64,000 nucleotides of DNA from Sphingomonas sp. JC676 (GTDB lineage: Bacteria; Pseudomonadota; Alphaproteobacteria; Sphingomonadales; Sphingomonadaceae). This document shows positions 8,206-15,211 of the stretch, piece by piece (the stretch's first letter is position 1; each line of letters opens with the position of its first letter). Location of the stretch: the NCBI RefSeq assembly GCF_014489075.1, contig NZ_JACTGR010000007.1, positions 1-64,000 of the forward strand. Reading direction: 5' to 3'. The translations under genes and the position numbers were made by a program. The notes beneath the pieces are model-generated. The model saw only the letters and a program-made list of their open reading frames with translations. It did not search any database and had not been told where the DNA came from.

Positions 8206-9902
8206 AAGGCCGAGCTGGCGATCTTCGTGTCAGCGCTCTTCCAGGCGGCTTCGAACTGCGCGCGCGCCTCAGCGGCCTCCGCCGTCCTGCCTTGTTCCTC
8301 CAGCGCCTGGGCGAGGCCGAGCAGCGCCCAGCCATTCGCCGGATTGCGTTTCAGATCCTCGCGATAGACGGATGCGGCTTCGACTTTCCTGCCCGCCTTG
8401 AGCAAGGCGGCGCCCAACAAATGGCGTGTCGGGAAGAACTCATCGGCCGGCTCGTTGTAGGAAAGCGTGTCCTCCTTGGCGACGGCCTGGGTGAGCAGCG
8501 CGATTGCCGTGGCGTAGTCACCCTGCGCACCGGCGATGCGCGCCTTCGCCCGCAACACCGCGATCTCGTAGAGCGGCAGTCCGGCGTTCATGCCGGCGGC
8601 CGCGTTGGCGGGTGCTGCCGCCACCGCCTTTTCGGTCTCGGCGAGTTCAGCGGTGGCTTCGTTCACTCGGCCCTGGGCGGCGAAGGCGATGACGCGCGCA
8701 GAGTGATAGTTGATCACCATGCCGGTCAGCCGCGGATCGGGCGCGGGTTCGGCGAGCATCGCGTCCCACATGCCGAAGCGCAGCAGCGATTCGTAGAGAA
8801 AGGCGATCGTCCAGTCGATGCCAGGCATGCCCGCGACCATGTCGTCGGACATCGTCGTGCGGACGTCACGCAGTGCCTTCACCGTCTCGGCACCGCGTCC
8901 CTCCATGGCGGCCGCTGCGGCGAGGAATTGGTAGTTGTGCGCCGAATACATCGGGTAATAATCGATCGCCGCGGTCTTGGCGTAATAGGCCGTATCCGCC
9001 GCGGCCGCTAGGCGATTGACCTCCGCCGAATCGGCATATCGCCCCACACGCTGCAGGATGTGCGACGGCATATGGACCAGGTGTCCAGCCGCCGGCATTG
9101 CACCGCCGACGCGCTCGGCGGATGCGATCGCCTTGCCCGGATCCTTCGATGCCTCGACGGCGTGGATGTAATAATGGTTGGCGCCCGGATGGTTGGGCGC
9201 CCTGGCGAGCACCCCCTCCAGCGTCGATACGATCTCGAGCGTGCCGGGGGCCGGGCTGCCATCGGCGTTCCACAGCTTCCACGGATTGAGGTTCATCATC
9301 GATTCGGCGAACAGCACCTGCAGATCGAGATCGTCGGGAAAGCGGCGCGCAGCCTCGCGCATGCCGTTGGCAAAGGCGAGAAGCGACGGGCCGCCATTGG
9401 AAGGATCGAGTCCCTTGGCGCCATCGAAGCGCTTGGCCAGCGCCGCGATCATCGCCTGGTCGGCGGGCGAGGCCTTGGCCGAAAGCGCCTGGGCGCGATG
9501 GATCGCATCGAAGCCGACCTTGGCGCGCGCCTCGGCCATCATCGGCATGTTGTAGTTGGGCCCGAGCGTCAGCGCGACGCCCCAGAAGCACATCGCGCAG
9601 GTCGGATCGAGCTCGGCCGCGCGGGCGAAGGAGCGCGTCGCCTCGTCATGGTTGAACGCCCAGAGGAAACGCATGCCCTGGTCGAAATAGGCTTGCGCCT
9701 CTTTCGACGAAGTGCCGGCCGGACGGTGGAAGTCGCCCAGCCCCTCGAAGAGCTGCGCGCCATGCGCCCAGTCATCGAGCGTCTGCGGGAAGCCGTGATG
9801 CATGCCCGCCATCGCATCGGCGGGCGCGCCGCTTTGCGCGGTAGCGGGCGGCACCGCTAAAAGGATCGGCGCGGCACAGAGCGTCAGCAGGCTTCGAATC
9901 AT
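8202..9902 (-). CDS. Secreted tetratricopeptide repeat protein
   Basis: A 566-residue exported protein: a signal peptide (LLTLCAAPILLAVPPATAQ) followed by multiple TPR-type helical hairpins along the chain. TPR proteins scaffold protein-protein interactions; no enzymatic domain is visible. Near the mature N-terminus is a Met/His-rich patch (AMAGMHHGF) and then a TPR carrying CAMCFWG, a CxxC feature common in a widespread uncharacterised family of secreted TPR proteins. These could bind a metal, but that is inference. The C-terminal part (about 430-550) has the clearest repeats. It is convergent with the diiron-protein gene and lies 64 bases downstream of the trans-sulfuration gene on the same strand. 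Confidence 0.85.
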   Translation of the reverse strand: MIRSLLTLCAAPILLAVPPATAQSGAPADAMAGMHHGFPQTLDDWAHGAQLFEGLGDFHRPAGTSSKEAQAYFDQGMRFLWAFNHDEATRSFARAAELDPTCAMCFWGVALTLGPNYNMPMMAEARAKVGFDAIHRAQALSAKASPADQAMIAALAKRFDGAKGLDPSNGGPSLLAFANGMREAARRFPDDLDLQVLFAESMMNLNPWKLWNADGSPAPGTLEIVSTLEGVLARAPNHPGANHYYIHAVEASKDPGKAIASAERVGGAMPAAGHLVHMPSHILQRVGRYADSAEVNRLAAAADTAYYAKTAAIDYYPMYSAHNYQFLAAAAAMEGRGAETVKALRDVRTTMSDDMVAGMPGIDWTIAFLYESLLRFGMWDAMLAEPAPDPRLTGMVINYHSARVIAFAAQGRVNEATAELAETEKAVAAAPANAAAGMNAGLPLYEIAVLRAKARIAGAQGDYATAIALLTQAVAKEDTLSYNEPADEFFPTRHLLGAALLKAGRKVEAASVYREDLKRNPANGWALLGLAQALEEQGRTAEAAEARAQFEAAWKSADTKIASSAF

Positions 9903-9966
9903 TGGTCTTCCCGCGAAGAACCGAAGATCGCGAAACTACGCCGCCGCTCCGTACCGCGCAATGCAG

Positions 9967-11280
9967 CTAGACCGTCTTCAGCGCCTCTTCGAAGTCCGCG
10001 ATCAGATCGTCGGCATCCTCGACGCCGATCGAGATGCGCACGAGATTGTCGGTGATGCCCAGCGCCTGCTTGCGCGCCTCGGGCACCGACAGGTGCGTCA
10101 TCCCCGCCGGATGGCTGGCCAGCGTCTCGGTGCCGCCCAGCGAGACCGCGAGCTTGGCGATCTTGAGCGCGTCGAGGAACGCGAAAGCCTCCTTCTCGCC
10201 GCCCTTCAGATAGAGCGAGAAGGTCGATCCGGCGCCGATGCAGTGGCGTCGATAGATGTCGGCCTGGCGTTCGTCGTCGCCGCCCTCGAGGAAGCCGAGA
10301 TAGCCGACCTTCTCCACCTTGGGATGGCTACGCAGATATTCGCAGACCTTGACCGCATTCTCGCCCGCCCGGCTCATGCGCAGCTCAAGCGTCTCGAGGC
10401 TGCGAAGCAGCATCCAGGCGGTGTGGGGGTCGCAGATCGTGCCGATCGTGTTGCGCATCAGCCGGATCGTGTTGATGTGCTCCTTGTTGCCGAGCACGCC
10501 GCCCGCGACCAGGTCCGAATGGCCGCCCGCATATTTGGTGAGCGAATAGACGACGATATCGGCGCCCTGCTTGAGCGGCTGCGCCCAGAGCGGCCCCAAG
10601 AAGGTGTTGTCGATAGCGATCGGCGGCTTGGCGCCCTTGAAGATCGCGTCGCGGCTGGCGCGGACGGCTTCGACGTCGACCAGCGCATTGGTCGGATTGG
10701 CCGGGCTTTCGAGATAGATCAAAGCGACGTTGCCGCTCGCCGCGCGGTTCAGCACCGCGTCGATCTCGGCGCGGGTCGCGCCCGCCGGGAAATCGAGCCA
10801 ATGCACGCCGAATCGGCCCAGGATGCGCGCGATCAGCGTCTCGGTCGCGGCATAGAGCGGACCCGAATGGACGATCGTATCGCCGGGCTTGACCATCGAC
10901 AGGAACAAGGTGGCGATCGCCGACATGCCCGAGGAGAAAGCGAGCGCGTCCTCCGCCTCTTCCCACACCGCGAGGCGATCCTCGAGGATCTCCTGGTTCG
11001 GCCCGTTGAAGCGCGAATAGACCAGCCCCTCAGCACCGCCCGGCCGCTTGCCGGTGACGCCCTCGAAATGGCGCTTGCCCGCAGCGGCATTGGGGAAGAC
11101 GAAGGTCGAGGTGAGGAAGATCGGCGGCTTCAGCGAGCCTTCGGAGAGCACCGGATCATAGCCATGGCCCATCATCATCGTGCTGGGCTTCAGCTTGCGA
11201 TCGCCGATCCTGTCGGCCGAGGGTTTGGGGCGACGGCGGGGCGCGCCGCCGGTCAGATCGGCTTCGGTTTCGTCGGTCAT
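9967..11280 (-). CDS. Cystathionine gamma-synthase family PLP-dependent enzyme
   Basis: A 437-residue cytoplasmic PLP enzyme of the Cys/Met metabolism (trans-sulfuration) family: cystathionine gamma-synthase/lyase, O-acetylhomoserine sulfhydrylase or methionine gamma-lyase type. The PLP-binding lysine lies in SLTKYAGGHSD (about residue 245). The phosphate-binding segment FSSGMSAIATLF and the SPANPTN segment are also typical. An N-terminal extension of about 35 residues rich in Arg/Lys/Pro precedes the fold. AGGAGAGCC lies just upstream of the ATG, and a 10-bp hairpin precedes it in the leader. The individual reaction cannot be told from sequence; no met or cys partner is adjacent. Confidence 0.9.
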   Translation of the reverse strand: MTDETEADLTGGAPRRRPKPSADRIGDRKLKPSTMMMGHGYDPVLSEGSLKPPIFLTSTFVFPNAAAGKRHFEGVTGKRPGGAEGLVYSRFNGPNQEILEDRLAVWEEAEDALAFSSGMSAIATLFLSMVKPGDTIVHSGPLYAATETLIARILGRFGVHWLDFPAGATRAEIDAVLNRAASGNVALIYLESPANPTNALVDVEAVRASRDAIFKGAKPPIAIDNTFLGPLWAQPLKQGADIVVYSLTKYAGGHSDLVAGGVLGNKEHINTIRLMRNTIGTICDPHTAWMLLRSLETLELRMSRAGENAVKVCEYLRSHPKVEKVGYLGFLEGGDDERQADIYRRHCIGAGSTFSLYLKGGEKEAFAFLDALKIAKLAVSLGGTETLASHPAGMTHLSVPEARKQALGITDNLVRISIGVEDADDLIADFEEALKTV

Positions 11281-11293
11281 GTGGCTCTCCTGA

Positions 11294-11320
11294 TTCTTTC
11301 GGCGGCTCTAGCCGAAAGAA
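11294..11320 (-). terminator. Hairpin between pgeF and the trans-sulfuration gene
   Basis: A perfect 10-bp stem (TTCTTTCGGC / GCCGAAAGAA) with a 7-base loop lies in the 44-base gap downstream of pgeF and just upstream of the next gene's ribosome binding site. There is no T-run after it. It could end the lgt operon transcript, or act as a leader or mRNA-stability structure for the downstream gene. Confidence 0.45.
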
Positions 11321-11324
11321 GGTC

Positions 11325-12083
11325 TCAATTGATACCAATTATCGAAATCTGACGTCCGTAATCAGGCTCGCCGCGATGGGTCGAGCGGCGGAAGCTGTAG
11401 AAACGATCCTCGTGCGCATAAGTGTCGAGTCCCAGCGCCTCGACGGTGCGGATGCCCGCGGCGGCGAGGCGGTGCGCGACATAGGCTTCGAGGTCGAACT
11501 GATAGTGCCCCGGCTTGCCGTCGGCGAAGAAACGCTCATTGGCGGGATCGGCTTCCGCGAACCGGGTGAAGAAGTCCTGGTTCACCTCATAGCTGGCGCG
11601 GGCGATGCAGGGTCCGATCGCCGCGGCAATCCGCTCGCGCCTTGCCCCCAGCTTTTCCATCGCGGCGATGGTCGAATCGGTAACGCCGCCGACGGCACCT
11701 TTCCAGCCTGCATGCGCCGCGCCGATCACGCCCGCTTGCGCGTCGGCGAACAACACGGGCGCGCAATCGGCGGTGAGGATACCGAGCGCCAGGCCCGGGC
11801 GATCGGTGACCACCGCGTCGGCATGGGGGCGTTCGGCGAAGGGCTCGGTTGCGATCACGGCATCGGGCGAATGGACCTGAAAGACCGTCACCAGGCGCCC
11901 GCCGGGCAGCACCGCTTCGGTCGCGCGGCGGCGGTTCTCGGCGATCAGCGCGGGATCGTCCTGCGACCCCGTGCCGACATTGAGCCCTGCCAGGATTCCG
12001 CTCGAGACGCCGCCGCGCCGGCCGACAAAGCCGTGCGCGATGCCGTCCAGGGCTTTCGCACGCGTGACGTCGATATCGATCAC
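11325..12083 (-). CDS. pgeF: Peptidoglycan editing factor PgeF (YfiH/LACC1 family)
   Basis: A 252-residue protein of the YfiH/PgeF family, a purine nucleoside phosphorylase-related, copper/zinc-binding fold that was long annotated as laccase or polyphenol oxidase. In bacteria PgeF removes wrongly incorporated residues from cell-wall precursors. Family marks include the TADCAPVLF segment (about residues 105-113, metal-binding Cys), GAAHAGWKGAVGG (metal-binding His) and GPCI. The start is a GTG that overlaps the stop of the GNAT gene upstream (GTGA). It is the last gene of the lgt-midA-GNAT-GNAT-pgeF operon; lgt-midA-pgeF order is common in alphaproteobacteria. Confidence 0.92.
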   Translation of the reverse strand: MIDIDVTRAKALDGIAHGFVGRRGGVSSGILAGLNVGTGSQDDPALIAENRRRATEAVLPGGRLVTVFQVHSPDAVIATEPFAERPHADAVVTDRPGLALGILTADCAPVLFADAQAGVIGAAHAGWKGAVGGVTDSTIAAMEKLGARRERIAAAIGPCIARASYEVNQDFFTRFAEADPANERFFADGKPGHYQFDLEAYVAHRLAAAGIRTVEALGLDTYAHEDRFYSFRRSTHRGEPDYGRQISIIGIN

Positions 12084-12592
12084 AGATCGAGGCTCCAGAT
12101 GCGGTCGTCGTCGATTTGGTCACCGACTCGGAATTCGTAGCGGCCCACTTCGCGGAAACCGTAGCGCGCATAGAATCGCTGCGCGCGGACATTCTCGACG
12201 AACACGCTGAGCAGCATCTGCGTGGCCCCCTGCGCGCGGGCGGTGACAATGGCCCAGTCCATCAGCACCGGTGCCACGCCTTCGCCCTGCCAGCGACCAA
12301 GGACGTAGAGCTGGTGGAGTTCGATCGCACCGGCATCCCAATCGCCGGGAAAGTCGACGGGACCCAGTTTGATGAAGCCGGCGATGGTATCCCCTTCGCA
12401 AGCGAGGCGCACCGTATAGTCGGGATCGTCGAGTTGCGAGGGCAGCCCGTCCGCACCGAAGGTTCGGTCGAGGAACGCGGCGAGATCGGAGGCGCGGTAG
12501 AGGCTGCCGAACGTGTCGGTAAACGCGCGCTTCGCCATCGCCGAGAGCGCGGGCCCGTCGGCGGGCAGGGCGGCGCGATACGCGATGGTCAA
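12080..12592 (-). CDS. GNAT family N-acetyltransferase (second of tandem pair)
   Basis: A GNAT-fold acetyltransferase of 170 residues if started at the TTG at 12592. I prefer this start because it overlaps the upstream stop (TTGA) and the product then aligns from its first residue with the upstream neighbour (IAYRAALPADGPALSAMAK against IEYRDATLADAEALNAMAK) at identical total length. A longer start at 12619 is possible. The acetyl-CoA loop is seen in LGRWQGEGVAPVLMDWA (about 95-111), and ARAQGA then FYARYGFREVGRYEF are the usual C-terminal elements. The substrate is unknown. It lies between the upstream GNAT and pgeF in an operon of overlapping genes. Confidence 0.85.
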   Translation of the reverse strand: MTIAYRAALPADGPALSAMAKRAFTDTFGSLYRASDLAAFLDRTFGADGLPSQLDDPDYTVRLACEGDTIAGFIKLGPVDFPGDWDAGAIELHQLYVLGRWQGEGVAPVLMDWAIVTARAQGATQMLLSVFVENVRAQRFYARYGFREVGRYEFRVGDQIDDDRIWSLDL

Positions 12593-13101
12593 AGCGTGCG
12601 CCACCAGATGCGGTCGCAATCGATGCGGGTGCCGACGTAGAAATCGAACGAACCGATCTCGACGAAACCGTAGCGCGTGTAGAAGGCGCGGGCACGGTGA
12701 TTATACGCGAACACGGCCAGATAGATTTCGGGCGCGCCCATCGTTCTTGCGGTGTCGAGCGTCCAGTCCATCAGCGCGGTAGCCACGCCCGCGCCGTGCC
12801 AATCCTTCAACACATAGAGCTGGCGGAGTTCGGCGGCGCCCGGCTGCGGATCGGGTGCCGGCAGCGCGACGCGGGAAAGTTTCGAATAGCCGATGATCCG
12901 GCCATCCTCCAGCGCGATACGGAAGCGGATCGCCGGATCGGCGAGGTGGGCGACGAGGCCCTCGGGACCATAGGCCTGGGCGAGATAGACGGCGAAGTCG
13001 TCGGGCTCATATTCGCTGGCGAACGTGTCGATCGCGCATTGCTTCGCCATGGCATTGAGTGCCTCGGCATCGGCCAGCGTCGCGTCGCGATATTCGATCA
13101 T
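12589..13101 (-). CDS. GNAT family N-acetyltransferase (first of tandem pair)
   Basis: A 170-residue GNAT acetyltransferase, paralogous to and the same length as the next gene at 12080-12592, so a tandem duplication is likely. The acetyl-CoA binding loop is LKDWHGAGVATALMDW (about residues 93-108); the C-terminal FYTRYGFVEIGSFDFYVGTRID matches the neighbour's FYARYGFREVGRYEFRVGDQID. ATGA overlap with the midA stop indicates translational coupling. The acceptor substrate (amino acid, peptide or small molecule) cannot be read. Confidence 0.88.
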   Translation of the reverse strand: MIEYRDATLADAEALNAMAKQCAIDTFASEYEPDDFAVYLAQAYGPEGLVAHLADPAIRFRIALEDGRIIGYSKLSRVALPAPDPQPGAAELRQLYVLKDWHGAGVATALMDWTLDTARTMGAPEIYLAVFAYNHRARAFYTRYGFVEIGSFDFYVGTRIDCDRIWWRTL

Positions 13102-14195
13102 GCGAACCCCGCGGGCACGGGCCAGTCGGGCGCGGTGATCGCAAGCACCTTGAAGAGGTCACCCATCGCCTCGTCTCCGGTCAGCCGCTCGCGGTCCAGC
13201 GCGATATCCTCCGCGCGCTCGGGGCTAGCTTTGGCCAGGGCTTCGGCGCGCGCGTCGATGCCGAGCGCGGTCAGGAAAACGCCCTGGGTAACGGGACCAT
13301 AGACGACCAGCCCCTCGGCCTCGGCGGCTTCGCGCAGCGTCGCGAAGTCGACATGCGCAGTGAGGTCTGCCTCGCCCGGCTCCTCGAACGGGTTGGCATA
13401 TTGGTGGCCGCGCACCGCCTGCAGCGTGTCGCCGATCGCGGGACCCTGATAGCCATAGTCGATGATCAGGGCCGCACCGCCCTGGCCGAGCAGGCGCCGG
13501 GCGAGGCCGCGCAGCATCGCCACGCTGGCGGGCGAGGTTTCCAGGATCGATCCCGGCGGCGCATCACGCAGATCGGGCGGAATGATCATGTCGAAGCTGC
13601 GGTCGCCGGCGATCGGCAGGAACAAGGTATCCTGGCAGGCGACCAGCCGCTCGCGCCAGCCCTCGTTCGTGGCGACGAGCTGGCGGATCGGCAGCGCGTC
13701 GAAGAATTCGTTGGCAACGACGAGCAGCGGCCCGTCTTCGGAGATGCCCGTGAAACCCAGATGCCATTCGGCGTCCGGTACGCGCTCGGCCTGCGCGGCG
13801 CGCAGCGTCGGGCTGGTCTCGATCAGATCGACCGGCGGCGTCAGTCCGGCCTTCGCCATCGCGCGGAGCGCATCGACGGCGAGCGTGCCGCGCCCCGGCC
13901 CCAGCTCGACATAGCGCGCCGCGGGGCGGCCCGCGCGATCCCATAGATCGGCAAGCCATAGCCCGATCAGCTCGCCGAACATCTGGCTGATCTCGGGCGC
14001 GGTGGTGAAGTCGCCGCGCGCGCCGAGCGGATCGCGCGTGCCGTAATAATGGGCGTTGGCGGCGCCCATGAACTGCGACAGCGGGATCGGCCCAGCCATG
14101 GTGATCGCACGGGCGAGGCGTTCGGCGAGCAGCGGCTCCGCGGCGTTTTCCGCGCGCTCCTGCGCCCCCGCCGACAGGGGATTGTCGTCAGGCAC
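13098..14195 (-). CDS. Class I SAM-dependent methyltransferase, MidA/NDUFAF7 family
   Basis: A 365-residue SAM-dependent methyltransferase of the DUF185/MidA family. Its mitochondrial member NDUFAF7 dimethylates an arginine of a complex I subunit. The SAM-binding glycine motif is YVELGPGRGTL (about residues 93-103), and the family-specific ARGDFTTAPEISQMFGE precedes it at about 60-75. The bacterial target is not established; complex I is a reasonable guess for alphaproteobacteria. The start is a GTG 6 bases after the lgt stop, and its own stop overlaps the GNAT start. It is the second gene of the lgt operon. Confidence 0.9.
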   Translation of the reverse strand: MPDDNPLSAGAQERAENAAEPLLAERLARAITMAGPIPLSQFMGAANAHYYGTRDPLGARGDFTTAPEISQMFGELIGLWLADLWDRAGRPAARYVELGPGRGTLAVDALRAMAKAGLTPPVDLIETSPTLRAAQAERVPDAEWHLGFTGISEDGPLLVVANEFFDALPIRQLVATNEGWRERLVACQDTLFLPIAGDRSFDMIIPPDLRDAPPGSILETSPASVAMLRGLARRLLGQGGAALIIDYGYQGPAIGDTLQAVRGHQYANPFEEPGEADLTAHVDFATLREAAEAEGLVVYGPVTQGVFLTALGIDARAEALAKASPERAEDIALDRERLTGDEAMGDLFKVLAITAPDWPVPAGFA

Positions 14196-14201
14196 GCGCG
14201 T

Positions 14202-15080
14202 TCAGGCCACGCTCTCGCTGCCCGCGATCGGCTCGACGCGCTGACGGCGTCCCTTGGCGGTGGCGATGAAGTAGATGCCCAGCGCGATCATCGGCAGGCA
14301 CAGCCATTGTCCCATGTGGAGCCCGGTCTGCTCGACCAGCCAGACGAGCTGGCGGTCGGGCTCGCGGAAGAACTCGACGAAGAAGCGGCACAGGCCATAG
14401 CCGAGCAGGAAGATGCCGACGAGCTTGCCCGGTTCGTAGCGCGCCTTGGTCCGCCAGAAGAAGAACCAGAGCACCGCGAACAGCAATATGCCTTCTAGCC
14501 CCGCCTCGTAGAGCTGGCTCGGGTGGCGGGCCGGCTCGGGAACCCCATTGACGGTACCGCGGAAGACGATCGCCCAGGGCACGTCCGCCGGCTTGCCCCA
14601 GAGCTCGCCGTTCACGAAATTGGCGAGGCGGCCGAAGAAGAGTCCGAACGGCGCGACGCAGGCGACATAATCGTGCACCCTCAGCCAGTTGAGCCCCTGG
14701 CGCCACGAAAGCAGGATGATCGCCAGCGTGGTGCCGATCACGCCGCCATGGAACGACATGCCGCCGTCCCACAGCTTGAGCACCGATGCCGGGTGCTCGA
14801 GCATGCTGGGCGCATAGAAGATCACATAGCCGAGCCGCCCGCCCAGGATGATGCCGAGCGTCGCATAGAAGACGAGATCATCGGCGTGGCGCCGCGCCAT
14901 CGGTGCGCCGGGCTCGCGCAGCAGGCGGAGCAGATACCACCAGCCGATCAGGATGCCGGCGATATAGGCCAGCGAATACCATTTGATCTGGAAGAAGGTG
15001 AGATCGAGCGCGACCGGGTTCAGCCCGAGGCTGTCGAAATGGAGATGGTCGCCAGCGGCGGCCAGAGTGGTGAAAAGCAC
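14202..15080 (-). CDS. lgt: Prolipoprotein diacylglyceryl transferase
   Basis: Lgt transfers diacylglyceryl from phosphatidylglycerol to the lipobox cysteine of prolipoproteins in the inner membrane, the first step of lipoprotein maturation. At 292 residues with about seven membrane segments it fits the family. The essential segments are present: GGRLGYVIFY, SFHGGVIG (catalytic His region) and the signature GRLANFVNGELWG (about residues 140-152). I choose the GTG at 15080 because GGGG lies about 10 bases upstream and the product begins as typical homologues do; a GTG at 15113 would add 11 unconserved residues. It leads the operon lgt-midA-GNAT-GNAT-pgeF and is divergent from the molybdenum hydroxylase gene. 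Confidence 0.95.
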   Translation of the reverse strand: MLFTTLAAAGDHLHFDSLGLNPVALDLTFFQIKWYSLAYIAGILIGWWYLLRLLREPGAPMARRHADDLVFYATLGIILGGRLGYVIFYAPSMLEHPASVLKLWDGGMSFHGGVIGTTLAIILLSWRQGLNWLRVHDYVACVAPFGLFFGRLANFVNGELWGKPADVPWAIVFRGTVNGVPEPARHPSQLYEAGLEGILLFAVLWFFFWRTKARYEPGKLVGIFLLGYGLCRFFVEFFREPDRQLVWLVEQTGLHMGQWLCLPMIALGIYFIATAKGRRQRVEPIAGSESVA

Positions 15081-15211
15081 GATCGATCGATCCCCGGCGA
15101 GTGTCCGGCGCACCGATAGAGCAGCCGCGCGTCAAACCCAAGTCCCTGGGTGTCGAGCACACAGCCTTAGCGCGCTGGCGCACCGCGCCCGCCCGCGATA
15201 GAGCGGGGGCG

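Noticed and set aside
11281..11324. SAM-II type riboswitch in front of the trans-sulfuration gene
   Set aside because: The gap is only 44 bases and holds a simple hairpin. There is no pseudoknot-like SAM-II pattern, so I call only a hairpin.
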